Shown piece by piece: positions 30,475 to 39,034 of a stretch of 64,000 nucleotides of DNA. The stretch is from an uncultured Kordiimonas sp. GTDB taxonomy: Bacteria > Pseudomonadota > Alphaproteobacteria > Sphingomonadales > Kordiimonadaceae. Location of the stretch: assembly GCA_947503625.1 (NCBI GenBank), contig CANNEK010000005.1:1-64000 (forward strand), written 5' to 3'. The position numbers and the translations under genes are program-made. Position 1 is the first letter of the stretch; each line of letters starts with the position of its first letter. A model generated the notes under the pieces. It saw only the letters and a list, made by a program, of their open reading frames with translations. It had not been told where the DNA came from and did not search any database.

Positions 30475-30516
30475 GCCCCCTAACTTGTTGATGTATACAT
30501 CGACGAGTTCAGGGGC
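30475..30516. promoter_or_regulatory. 42-base imperfect palindrome covering the racemase ribosome site
   Basis: The segment from GCCCCC to GGGGC is self-complementary apart from two internal mismatches and two T-G pairs, centred on the perfect core GATGTATACATC. In RNA it would fold as a long hairpin. The only Shine-Dalgarno-like run before the next start (AGGGG, 30511-30515) is in the 3' arm, six bases before ATG 30522. Either a translational or attenuation control, or a DNA operator, would fit. Confidence 0.6.
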
Positions 30517-30521
30517 GCTTC

Positions 30522-31610
30522 ATGGGACCACTATCAGGCTATCGGATTATTGAGGTTGTCGGCATTGGTCCGGGGCCGTTTGCAGGCATGATGTTCGCGG
30601 ATATGGGTGCAGATGTCATTGCCGTGGACCGACCCGGGAACGGCGCTTCAGAAATGGCCGTAGATATCAACCGCCGGGGCAAGCGGTCTATCGAACTTGA
30701 CCTTAAAACACGCGATGGCAGGGAAACGTTTCTAAAACTCTGCGAAACGGCAGATGCCCTGTTCGAAGGATACCGACCCGGCGTGATGGAAAAATTTGGC
30801 CTGGGTCCCGATGATATGGCGGCCGTCAACCCCAAGCTCGTATACGGGCGGATGACAGGCTGGGGCCAGACAGGCCCGCTTGCCAAAACAGCGGGACACG
30901 ACATTAATTATATCGCTTTGTCCGGCGCTTTGCATGCCATGGGGCCTGCTGGCGCGCCGCCATCGCCTCCCCTTAATCTGGTGGGCGACTATGGCGGCGG
31001 CGCAATGATGCTGGCCTTCGGTCTTGTGAGCGCCATGCTGGAAGCTCAAAAATCCGGCAAGGGGCAGACCGTTGATGTCAGCATGGTGGAAGGCGCTTCT
31101 TTGCTGATGTCTCTTTTTCACTCCATGGCTGCCAGCCATCGCTGGGCACCTGCACGCGGGGTTAATCTGCTTGATGGCGGCACGCATTTCTATGGCACCT
31201 ATGAGACCAAAGACGGCGAACATGTAAGCTTCGGTGCGATCGAACCCCACTTTATGCAGATATTTGTCGAGCGCGCCGGACTGGATGAAAGCTGGATGCA
31301 AAATCATTTCAACCCCGGCGAATGGCCGAGACTGAAGCAGGAACTGACGATCCTGTTCAAAACCAAAACGTCCGCAGAGTGGCAGGAACTACTTGAAGGC
31401 ACAGATGCCTGCTTCGCCCCGGCCATACCATTTTGGGAAGCACACAAACACCCCCACAATGTGGCAAGGGGCAGTTTTGTCGAAGTGGACGGTCTGGTCC
31501 AGCCCGGCCCTGCACCCAAATTCTCTAGAACCAAGCCCGAAATTGCTCACGGCCCCGCCAAAAAAGGGGCTGATACAGATACAATCCTGAAAGAACTGGG
31601 GATCAGCTAA
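30522..31610 (+). CDS. CaiB/BaiF CoA-transferase family, alpha-methylacyl-CoA racemase type
   Basis: The product (362 residues) is a class III CoA-transferase fold enzyme. GIGPGPFAGMMFADMGADVIAVDRPG opens the fold, and RMTGWGQTGPLAKTAGHDINYIALSG plus NLVGDYGGG give the His-Asp pair used by alpha-methylacyl-CoA racemase for proton exchange at C2. Racemases of this kind let 2-methyl-branched acyl-CoAs enter beta-oxidation. It lies 69 bases after the SDR gene with the palindrome between, and its stop is two bases from that of the next, convergent gene. Confidence 0.92.
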   Translation: MGPLSGYRIIEVVGIGPGPFAGMMFADMGADVIAVDRPGNGASEMAVDINRRGKRSIELDLKTRDGRETFLKLCETADALFEGYRPGVMEKFGLGPDDMAAVNPKLVYGRMTGWGQTGPLAKTAGHDINYIALSGALHAMGPAGAPPSPPLNLVGDYGGGAMMLAFGLVSAMLEAQKSGKGQTVDVSMVEGASLLMSLFHSMAASHRWAPARGVNLLDGGTHFYGTYETKDGEHVSFGAIEPHFMQIFVERAGLDESWMQNHFNPGEWPRLKQELTILFKTKTSAEWQELLEGTDACFAPAIPFWEAHKHPHNVARGSFVEVDGLVQPGPAPKFSRTKPEIAHGPAKKGADTDTILKELGIS

Positions 31611-31612
31611 AA

Positions 31613-32227
31613 TCAGGAAGCTGGTGCATCCTCTGCTTCGGATGCGTCGCTCCGCCCGGCGAGAAACCGCCTGTACCGACGCTGAAGCTGCTCTGCCAGC
31701 GAGTTTGTGATCGAAAGATGATGACGAAACTTCTGCACGGCAACACGGTTCTGCTCAACGGCCTGAATATCGGACACCAAATCAATATATCCTTGAAAAA
31801 AGAAATTGAGATAATCGGTGTAGTAGGCCTGCGTGTCATAAATACTGGCAAGTTCGCCAATAACCTCCAGCGGCATCTGGCTTATGCTTTGGGACATCTG
31901 CGCTGACTGCCAGGCAGCGTCCCCTATTGCGCTTCCTTCAATCTGCAGGAAGTCCGCGACAGCAACAATGCTAACATCGTTAGCGTCCAGAGCCGCATCC
32001 AGTCCCTCAATGTAGCTTTCGTGCTCACTGATAGCCTCATCAAGACCCGAGCTGTTTTGTATAATTTCAGCACGAATACGCTCCAGATGTTCGCCAGCGC
32101 GGTGCTGCAACTCGATGTCCTCGCGCCAGCCCTCAAGCCAAAGCGCCAGCAGCACCGCGAACACGATCGCAAACATCTCGAAACCGGCTTTTCGCCATTC
32201 AATGTTTGATTTTTGCCCTGGCATCAT
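31613..32227 (-). CDS. Single-helix membrane protein with long helical periplasmic part, unknown
   Basis: I do not recognise the family firmly. One membrane helix near the N terminus (AGFEMFAIVFAVLLALWLEGW, about residues 14-34) is followed by a charged, mostly helical region that suggests coiled coil (ELQHRAGEHLERIRAEIIQN, DIQAVEQNRVAVQKFRHHL). It resembles the layout of uncharacterised DUF6090-type proteins, but that is a weak impression. It is a single gene between the racemase-like gene and the photolyase. Confidence 0.6.
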   Translation of the reverse strand: MMPGQKSNIEWRKAGFEMFAIVFAVLLALWLEGWREDIELQHRAGEHLERIRAEIIQNSSGLDEAISEHESYIEGLDAALDANDVSIVAVADFLQIEGSAIGDAAWQSAQMSQSISQMPLEVIGELASIYDTQAYYTDYLNFFFQGYIDLVSDIQAVEQNRVAVQKFRHHLSITNSLAEQLQRRYRRFLAGRSDASEAEDAPAS

Positions 32228-32298
32228 CCATCCCGCAATTTTCCCACCTAATGCAGTTGGGACGTTTTCCCCGAGTTGTCAATGCATGGGCGACTTGG

Positions 32299-33750
32299 TT
32301 ATGCGTCTTGTTTTTTGATGCTGGCGAGAGCTGCCAACGCTTTTTCCCGGGCCACCTTCCTGTCGACAAGGGGTTCGGGGTAGGTCTTTCCTAGAGTTAC
32401 ACCTGCCATTTCCAACACACCCGCGGGGGCCTCGGAAGGGTTGTGTATGTATTTTGCGGGCATGTCAGCGAGCTCTGGCACGAACGTGCGCACATAGTCA
32501 CCGTCAGGGTCGAATTTTTCGCCTTGCGTGATCGGGTTGAATATTCGGAAATACGGTGCCGCGTCAGCGCCGCATCCGGCAACCCACTGCCAACTGGCAA
32601 TGTTGTTGCCAAAATCTGCATCCACGAGCGTGTCCCAGAACCAGGCTTCTCCATCATGCCAGTGCCAAAGCAGATCTTTTACCAGAAACGACGCTACAAT
32701 CATTCGCACACGGTTATGCATCCAGCCTGTCTGCCAAAGCTGGCGCATGCCTGCATCAACAATGGGAAATCCCGTTTGGCCCTTTTGCCAGGCCGTGAGT
32801 TTGTCACCCGCGCCTGCAGCCCACGGGAACTGTTTAAACTGTTCGCGCATGGGTTCTGTTTGCATATGAGGCTGGTTGAACAATAGATGGCAGGAAAACT
32901 CTCTCCAGCCCAACTCGCGCAGGAAATGATGGGCGTTTTTGCTCTGTGCCGGGTTTCGTCCAATATATTGCTTTGTGTGCCACCAGATGGTGCGCGGAGA
33001 AATCTCGCCAAAAGCCAGATGAGGCGAGAGACCTGATGTTGTTTCAAGCGCCGGAAAATCGCGACCGGTTTTATAGTCCTGCACCCGTGTTTCCAGAAAT
33101 TCTTCCAGCCGGTCCATGGCGGCAGCCTCGCCCGGCGTCCAGCTTGCTGCAATCGGCTCCGCCCAACAGGCCGGTTTGGGCTCCAGCCCAAGTTCTTCAA
33201 CAGGGTCGCTGTCAGGCCAGGCATTCGGGGCCGCTATTGCGCCGGGGACAGTCAGAGGCTCTGCAGTATCAATCATGTCGCTGGCCGTTCGCCAGAAAGG
33301 CGAGAATACACCATAAGGTGAGCCTGTTTTGGTCCGCACTGTTTCGGGCTCCAGCAACAGATGTCCACCAAAGCGGCGAACATCGATATCCGTATCAGCC
33401 AGTCTGTCGTGCAGCGCAGCTTCAATCCCCCTGGCGCCCGGTGTATACCCGCGACAGAGATAGACACCGCCTGCTTCGGTTTCCGCCGCCAGATGCTCCA
33501 CCACATCAACAGTGTTGCCCTGTCGAATAACGAGCCTGCTACCATGGTCGCCCAAGGCTGTGGTCAACGAACGGAGAGACTGGAGAAGCCACCACTTGGA
33601 CGCGGCGCCCAGTGACCGTACCCCATCTGACACCTCATCGTGAACAAATAGCGGAATAACCGGCTGGCCCGTCACAACCGCGGACGTTAAAGCAGCGTTG
33701 TCAGAAAGGCGAAGGGCACCGTTAAACAAAACAAGGAGAGGTGAAGACAT
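32299..33750 (-). CDS. phrB: Deoxyribodipyrimidine photolyase
   Basis: Light-driven repair of cyclobutane pyrimidine dimers. An N-terminal alpha/beta antenna domain (FNGALRLSDNAAL, residues 1-130) is followed by the helical FAD domain, with the characteristic WREFSCHLLFNQPHM, GQTGFPIVDAGMRQLWQTGWMHNRVRMIVASFLVKDLLWHW and WFWDTLVDADFGNNIASWQWVAGCGADAAPYFRIFNP. The tryptophans of the electron-transfer chain lie in these blocks. Length (483) is normal. No operon partner is visible. Confidence 0.96.
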   Translation of the reverse strand: MSSPLLVLFNGALRLSDNAALTSAVVTGQPVIPLFVHDEVSDGVRSLGAASKWWLLQSLRSLTTALGDHGSRLVIRQGNTVDVVEHLAAETEAGGVYLCRGYTPGARGIEAALHDRLADTDIDVRRFGGHLLLEPETVRTKTGSPYGVFSPFWRTASDMIDTAEPLTVPGAIAAPNAWPDSDPVEELGLEPKPACWAEPIAASWTPGEAAAMDRLEEFLETRVQDYKTGRDFPALETTSGLSPHLAFGEISPRTIWWHTKQYIGRNPAQSKNAHHFLRELGWREFSCHLLFNQPHMQTEPMREQFKQFPWAAGAGDKLTAWQKGQTGFPIVDAGMRQLWQTGWMHNRVRMIVASFLVKDLLWHWHDGEAWFWDTLVDADFGNNIASWQWVAGCGADAAPYFRIFNPITQGEKFDPDGDYVRTFVPELADMPAKYIHNPSEAPAGVLEMAGVTLGKTYPEPLVDRKVAREKALAALASIKKQDA

Positions 33751-33784
33751 AAATTGATCCGCGCTGGTTACTCAAACCAATACG

Positions 33785-35269
33785 TCACAGCTCCAGAATC
33801 CGATCAATGTCTTTTGGCAGCGGTTTCGGTTTCTCCATCATTGAAATCGCGATGAACAGGATCATTGATGTCAGCATGGCGAGAAAACCGCCGGAGATAT
33901 TGTACGGGATATGAATCTGCCAAAGCTGGATAACAAAGTTAATCAAAAGGCTAACGGAAATCGCTGCAATAGCAGCCCGCGCGCTTGCCTGCTTCCAGTT
34001 AAGGCCGATCAACACAACGGGCACCAGCGCCGCTGCAAATGTACCCCAGCCAAATGCGCCTAATAGCGCTATCAACTGACCACTAAATAAAGCGATACTG
34101 GCTGCTACAACAGACAATACAATTGTTGCGGTGCGTGCCCAGAAAAGTTCGTTGTCAAGCGACCGGCCGCGTATTGCTTTCGGGATATCGTGAATAATGG
34201 CAGCAGCGCCGATGTTCAGGAACCCGTCTGCCGTTGACATGATGGCTGCAAACAACCCGGCAAACACCACACCTGCCAGAACAGGATGCGCATAGGTCGA
34301 TAAAAATGCCGGTGCCGCTTCATCAGCGCCGGACAGAGGCAAAGCGACATCGCCGAGAACAAGCGCCCGCATGATGATACCCACTGAAACCCAGAGCATC
34401 GCGGCAATCACATAGCCAAATACCGTCATTGGCAGAATGGCCTGATTGTCAGAAAGTTTTCGGTTCATCATCATTTTGGTCGCAACATGCGGTTGCCCGG
34501 CAAGCCCCAGACCAAAAAGGAAATACCAGGACAGGGATGCCATTGCCCCCAGCGTGCCAAAGGGCATGACATCTTCGCCGTCGTTCGCAAGCAGAATACT
34601 GCTCGCTTGCTCAAACCCGCCATCAAAAACACTGGCAGCGGTAATGACAACCAGCGCACCGGCAATGATCATGACAATGCCCTGCACCAGATCAGTATAC
34701 ACCGACGCCACGATACCACCGGTGACGCAGTAAAAAATCAGGACCGTGGAAGATATCACAACACTTGCAAGCAAACTGATGTCGGCGAACATTTCGGTAC
34801 CCGCAAGGATAGACTGAAGCACGACGCCCATCGCCAGAATCTGGGTTGCCAAATATCCAAGCACGCCAAGAAGTATCGTACCTGCAGTTAGCAAACGGGC
34901 GGCTTCACTCCCGTATCGGGCGAATACAATATCTGGAAGTGACATCGCATTACGCACCTCCGCAATCATGCGAATGCGTTTTGCAATCAGATAATAACCT
35001 GTTGCGAACCCCAGCGCCGAACACACGGCCATCCAGATAGAGCTAAGGCCCGTGGCATACACAAGGCCCGGACCACCGACAAAGCCAAATCCGGACAGGG
35101 TTGAGGAAAAAACAGCTAGGCTGACCACCCAGGGTCCAAGCCCTCGGCCAGCAACAAAAAAATCGCCTGCTGACTTGGTGCGACGCATCGCCCAAAGACC
35201 GACCCAGATACATATGCCCATGTAAAGTGCAACAAAACCGAGGATGATCGGCTGGCGGAACTCTTCCAT
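33785..35269 (-). CDS. Sodium:solute symporter family protein
   Basis: A 494-residue permease with about 13 membrane helices, opening FVALYMGICIWVGLWAMRRTKSAGDFFVAGRGLGPWVVSLAVFSSTLSGFGFVGGPGLVYATG, the conserved first two helices of the SSS (sodium/solute) family. ADGFLNIGAAAIIHDIPKA near residue 345 is another family landmark. The substrate cannot be inferred. The upstream small membrane protein stops in TGATG, so stop and start share one base and translation is coupled; the two likely act together. Confidence 0.9.
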   Translation of the reverse strand: MEEFRQPIILGFVALYMGICIWVGLWAMRRTKSAGDFFVAGRGLGPWVVSLAVFSSTLSGFGFVGGPGLVYATGLSSIWMAVCSALGFATGYYLIAKRIRMIAEVRNAMSLPDIVFARYGSEAARLLTAGTILLGVLGYLATQILAMGVVLQSILAGTEMFADISLLASVVISSTVLIFYCVTGGIVASVYTDLVQGIVMIIAGALVVITAASVFDGGFEQASSILLANDGEDVMPFGTLGAMASLSWYFLFGLGLAGQPHVATKMMMNRKLSDNQAILPMTVFGYVIAAMLWVSVGIIMRALVLGDVALPLSGADEAAPAFLSTYAHPVLAGVVFAGLFAAIMSTADGFLNIGAAAIIHDIPKAIRGRSLDNELFWARTATIVLSVVAASIALFSGQLIALLGAFGWGTFAAALVPVVLIGLNWKQASARAAIAAISVSLLINFVIQLWQIHIPYNISGGFLAMLTSMILFIAISMMEKPKPLPKDIDRILEL

Positions 35270-35814
35270 CAGTCGTCTCCCCGCTCTGCTTCACAGTCTT
35301 TGACCAACTGGTGAAAAGCCGCTTCGTCGTCGGGGTGAAGAAAATACCTGCGAAATGTGAAAACATAGAACAGATCAAACGCGACAAAGCTTCCCCATAT
35401 GCCCCAGAACATCCAGTTGGTTGGAACCGGAAACCCGAAAACAATCTTTGTCTGGCCGGTTTGCAGGTAACTTTCGTATCCCGTGTACAAAGATATCCAG
35501 ACGAAAATCGCGAAGGCCAAGCCTACGGCAAACCAGGTGCGTAAAAGCCTGTCGCGTCGATGGGCGGGGATGCCCATGTAAAGCAGCGAACCCGCAAGCA
35601 GGATGACCGCAATCTGGAAATAGTATGGCGCCCGACCAATCGAGCTCAGTTTTTCAGTGCCGTCTCCTCCCAGTGACATGCCATTCACCGTCGGATGAGA
35701 CACACCGGTCGCGCTTGGTGGCGGGTCGCTCAGCAAAACAAATATTGTGATACCCGCGATGCAAAGCAGCAACGCAAAAACAGCATGAATTGGTTTCAAA
35801 ACCGGTCTCCCCAC
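35269..35814 (-). CDS. Four-helix membrane partner of the SSS symporter, unknown
   Basis: A 181-residue protein with helices at about 9-29, 64-80, 93-112 and 132-155, and a charged C-terminal tail (HPDDEAAFHQLVKDCEAERGDD). Between helices 1 and 2 lies an extracellular loop with ATGVSHPTVNGMSLGG. I do not recognise the family; it is too large to be the small DUF4212-type SSS companion. The 1-base overlap with the symporter start argues that it is an accessory subunit or regulator of that transporter. Confidence 0.6.
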   Translation of the reverse strand: MGRPVLKPIHAVFALLLCIAGITIFVLLSDPPPSATGVSHPTVNGMSLGGDGTEKLSSIGRAPYYFQIAVILLAGSLLYMGIPAHRRDRLLRTWFAVGLAFAIFVWISLYTGYESYLQTGQTKIVFGFPVPTNWMFWGIWGSFVAFDLFYVFTFRRYFLHPDDEAAFHQLVKDCEAERGDD

Positions 35815-35860
35815 CAGATGGGTGCGAGACTAGTGGCAACTTATAGGTTCGGTCAAGCGC

Positions 35861-35880
35861 AATTCAACGTTTGTTGAATT
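35861..35880. repeat. Perfect inverted repeat next to the eda stop
   Basis: AATTCAAC and GTTGAATT enclose a GTTT loop, directly touching the last base of the eda stop codon. The stem is AT-rich and lacks a T-run in the minus direction, so it may be an operator for the SSS partner gene promoter rather than a terminator. Confidence 0.5.
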
Positions 35881-36504
35881 TTATAGCTGAATTGCAGCCT
35901 CCGCAAACTGGCGTGCCGCCTCCAGATTGATTACTCCATCCGCACCACGCGGCGTAATCCAGGAACCGCCAACCGTTGGCACATTGGCAAGTGCGAGGTA
36001 TTCTGGCGCAGTGTCAGAAGAGACCCCCCCCGTCGGACAAAACTGAACATCAGGCAATACGCTGCCCGCAGCTTTCAGAAAACCGGGCCCGCCGGAAACC
36101 GATGCGGGGAAAAACTTGAGCGCCGCAAAGCCCATATCTCTTGCTGACATCGCTTCCGAAATTGTGGAAACACCCGGCAGGAAAGGCCACCCCATCGCGC
36201 GCACCGCACTACCAAGCTCTTTGGTCAGCCCCGGGCTAACACCAAAAGCCGCGCCCGCGTTTCTGGCAGACTTCGCAAGATCAGGCGATAAAATAGTGCC
36301 CGCGCCCACAATGGCGTCGTCCGGCAAATCTGCTTTGACACTTGTGATGGAATCAAGCGCTGTTTCATGCCGCAGGGTAATTTCAAAAACGCGCACACCT
36401 GCTTCATAGAGAACACGAGAGACCTCAAGGGCTTCCTCAATGCTGGTGAAGGCCAGCACCGGCATAACCGGTGAGGACGAAAGTACTTCATCTACAGTTG
36501 TCAT
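35881..36504 (-). CDS. eda: KHG/KDPG aldolase
   Basis: Cleaves 2-keto-3-deoxy-6-phosphogluconate to pyruvate and glyceraldehyde 3-phosphate, the last step of the ED pathway. The barrel shows MPVLAFTSIEEALEVSRVL, the catalytic Glu in VFEITLRHETAL and the Schiff-base Lys in FAALKFFPASVSGGPGFLKA. The 207-residue size is normal. It follows edd by 12 bases and closes the zwf-pgl-edd-eda run. Confidence 0.97.
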   Translation of the reverse strand: MTTVDEVLSSSPVMPVLAFTSIEEALEVSRVLYEAGVRVFEITLRHETALDSITSVKADLPDDAIVGAGTILSPDLAKSARNAGAAFGVSPGLTKELGSAVRAMGWPFLPGVSTISEAMSARDMGFAALKFFPASVSGGPGFLKAAGSVLPDVQFCPTGGVSSDTAPEYLALANVPTVGGSWITPRGADGVINLEAARQFAEAAIQL

Positions 36505-36516
36505 GGTCGTCCTCCG

Positions 36517-38316
36517 TTAAAACACCGAACCGCCAACATCAGCGGTTGAAACCGTGTCGCGCATGGTTTGGAACAAATCTCTGCCATATGTCTGCAGAAC
36601 GCTTGGGGCAACAGAAGGTGTGCGCCCGTTAAGCTCCTGCGTATCAATCAGCACCTCAAGCTTACCATTCTCGGGATCGAGCCGCATCATATCTCCGTCC
36701 CTGATCCTGGCAATCATGCCGCCCATGGCGGCTTCCGGAGAGACATGAATTGCTGACGGGACCTTGCCAGACGCACCGGACATACGACCATCGGTCACCA
36801 GTGCCACTTTAAAGCCCTTGTCCTGCAAAACCCCGAGGCTTGGCGTCAGTTTATGGAGTTCAGGCATACCGTTCGCCCGCGGTCCCTGAAAACGAATGAC
36901 CGCAATGAAGTCACGCTCCAGCTCACCAGCCTTATAGGCTGCGAGCATCTCGTCCTGATCCTCAAATACAACGGCGGGAGCTTCAACAAACCGGTTTTCC
37001 GGCTTAACGGCAGATATTTTCATGACCGCCTGCCCAAGTGGTCCCTGCATCAATGCAAGTCCGCCCGTTGGCTGGAACGGGTCCGCGGCTGGTCGCACAA
37101 TCATTGGGTCAGCGGGTTGTTCGGGCGACGGCTGCCAAACAGCTTTATCACCCTCCAGTTTAGGCATCGTGCCAAACGGCTCCAGACCTTTCCCTATTAT
37201 CGTTTGAATATCGCCATGCAACAGACCGGCAGACAATAATTCCTTGATCACAAAGGGCGTGCCACCAGCGGCATGGAAGGCATTCACATCAGCAAGCCCG
37301 TTGGGGTAAACTCTGGCAAGAAGCGGGATAATTTCCGACAAATCCGCAAAATCCTGCCACGTAAACTGAATGCCTGCCCTCGCAGCAATCGCCACGATAT
37401 GCAGCGTATGGTTGGTTGACCCGCCAGTTGCCAGCAGCCCGATAGCCCCGTTCATGACAGACTCGACCGTCACCATATCTGCCAGCCCGACCCGTTCATC
37501 GGCTTCTGCCAGCGCAACCATGGTCTTTGCCGCTTCTTTATCAAGTGCACGCCTCAGAGGGTCTGTCGGATTAACGAAACTGCTGCCCGGCAGTTGCAGG
37601 CCCATCATCTCCAGCATCATCTGGTTGGAGTTTGCAGTGCCGTAAAAAGTGCAGGTGCCAGGGCTGTGGTAAGCGCGCGATTCGCTTTGCAGCAGCTCGG
37701 TTCGCCCCACCTCTCCTGTCACATACTGTTGCCGTACCTTTACCTTTTCAGAATTTGAAATCCCCGTCGGCATGGGCCCTGCGGGCACGAACACGAACGG
37801 CAGATGACCAAAAGAAAGCGCCCCCATCAGCAGGCCCGGTACGATCTTGTCGCAAATGCCAAACAGCATGCCACCATCAAACACGTTGTGGGTCATCGCA
37901 ACCGCTGTCGACATCGCAATAACATCGCGGCTGAAAAGCGACAGCTCCATGCCGGACTGGCCTTGCGTGACGCCGTCACACATGGCTGGCACGCCGCCCG
38001 CCATTTGGGAAACTGCGCCTGCTTCAACGATCTCCGCTTTCATCTGGTCCAGTTTGGCGTGATACGGCTGATGCGCTGACAGCATGTCATTGTATGAACT
38101 GACGATACCAATGTTCGCCATCCCGTCGGCAACCAGCTTGGCTTTTTCCTCGTCAGAACAGGCGGCAATTGCATGAGCCAGGTTTCCGCACGAAAGCCTT
38201 GGGCGCGCGCGCCCGTCAGCGCGCATCGCGTCTATCTTTTCCTCATAGCCCTTGCGGCTATCGATGGACCTTTTTCTGATGCGGTCCGTTATTTCGAGCA
38301 ATCTACTGTCGGTCAT
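36517..38316 (-). CDS. edd: Phosphogluconate dehydratase
   Basis: A 599-residue [4Fe-4S] dehydratase of the IlvD/Edd family converting 6-phosphogluconate to KDPG. Recognisable are [81 protein letters not shown], and the late [22 protein letters not shown]. Three cysteines at family positions would hold the cluster. ATG 38316 gives the usual [17 protein letters not shown] start. It is 22 bases after pgl. Confidence 0.97.
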   Translation of the reverse strand: MTDSRLLEITDRIRKRSIDSRKGYEEKIDAMRADGRARPRLSCGNLAHAIAACSDEEKAKLVADGMANIGIVSSYNDMLSAHQPYHAKLDQMKAEIVEAGAVSQMAGGVPAMCDGVTQGQSGMELSLFSRDVIAMSTAVAMTHNVFDGGMLFGICDKIVPGLLMGALSFGHLPFVFVPAGPMPTGISNSEKVKVRQQYVTGEVGRTELLQSESRAYHSPGTCTFYGTANSNQMMLEMMGLQLPGSSFVNPTDPLRRALDKEAAKTMVALAEADERVGLADMVTVESVMNGAIGLLATGGSTNHTLHIVAIAARAGIQFTWQDFADLSEIIPLLARVYPNGLADVNAFHAAGGTPFVIKELLSAGLLHGDIQTIIGKGLEPFGTMPKLEGDKAVWQPSPEQPADPMIVRPAADPFQPTGGLALMQGPLGQAVMKISAVKPENRFVEAPAVVFEDQDEMLAAYKAGELERDFIAVIRFQGPRANGMPELHKLTPSLGVLQDKGFKVALVTDGRMSGASGKVPSAIHVSPEAAMGGMIARIRDGDMMRLDPENGKLEVLIDTQELNGRTPSVAPSVLQTYGRDLFQTMRDTVSTADVGGSVF

Positions 38317-38338
38317 CTTCACTCTTTCCCGGGCGTTT

Positions 38339-39034
38339 TCACGGTGCCCAATACACATCAAACTTTTTAATCGCATGCAGCTTGGCGACGGGTAGTTCAG
38401 GGGCATTTTCCAGCGCATCTTCAAGCACGGCACGCTTGGCAGTACCTGTAATCATGACAGCGACATGAGGCGCCGCCGCAATCGCGGCTGCTGAAAGGCT
38501 CATGCGCTCCACTTCATCGCCCGTCACGTCACTTTTCTTTGCGGTGAGCACAACGCATGTCGGGGCCGCAGGAGCAAAAGCCTGCTCCAGACCCTCAGCA
38601 TCAGGGAACAAGGACGCTGTGTGACCGTCCGGCCCCAAACCAAGCAAAACACTATCAAATGGTAACGCGAGTGTTTCGTATCGCCTGTTCACATCAAGCG
38701 CACCATCGCGGGCGCTTGCGTGATCGGTTTTCATACCAGTGATACTAGCCTGTGATGCCATGCCTGCTTTCAGGTGTTTGGTCACAAACGCCTCATTCGA
38801 TCGCGGATGCCTGAAGGGCACCCACCGCTCGTCAACCAGCGCCACATCAACATTTTTCCAGTCGATATCAACACCTCGCATGGCTTCAAACAAAGGAGCG
38901 GGTGTCGACCCGCCGGAAACCGCCCATGAGGCTTTCCCACAGGCGGCAAGCGCCCCGGAAAGTCTCTCGGTTACGGCCGCTTTCAACGCAGCCACCATGG
39001 CTTCTTTGTCATCAAACACAAACCAGTTAGCCAT
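38339..39034 (-). CDS. pgl: 6-phosphogluconolactonase
   Basis: Hydrolyses 6-phosphogluconolactone. The 231-residue product has AVSGGSTPAPLFEAM (phosphate loop), DVALVDERWVPFRHPRSNE and DSVLLGLGPDGHTASLFPD, the catalytic block of the DevB type. The start overlaps the stop of zwf by 8 bases, which suggests coupled translation. Second gene of the ED operon. Confidence 0.97.
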   Translation of the reverse strand: MANWFVFDDKEAMVAALKAAVTERLSGALAACGKASWAVSGGSTPAPLFEAMRGVDIDWKNVDVALVDERWVPFRHPRSNEAFVTKHLKAGMASQASITGMKTDHASARDGALDVNRRYETLALPFDSVLLGLGPDGHTASLFPDAEGLEQAFAPAAPTCVVLTAKKSDVTGDEVERMSLSAAAIAAAPHVAVMITGTAKRAVLEDALENAPELPVAKLHAIKKFDVYWAP

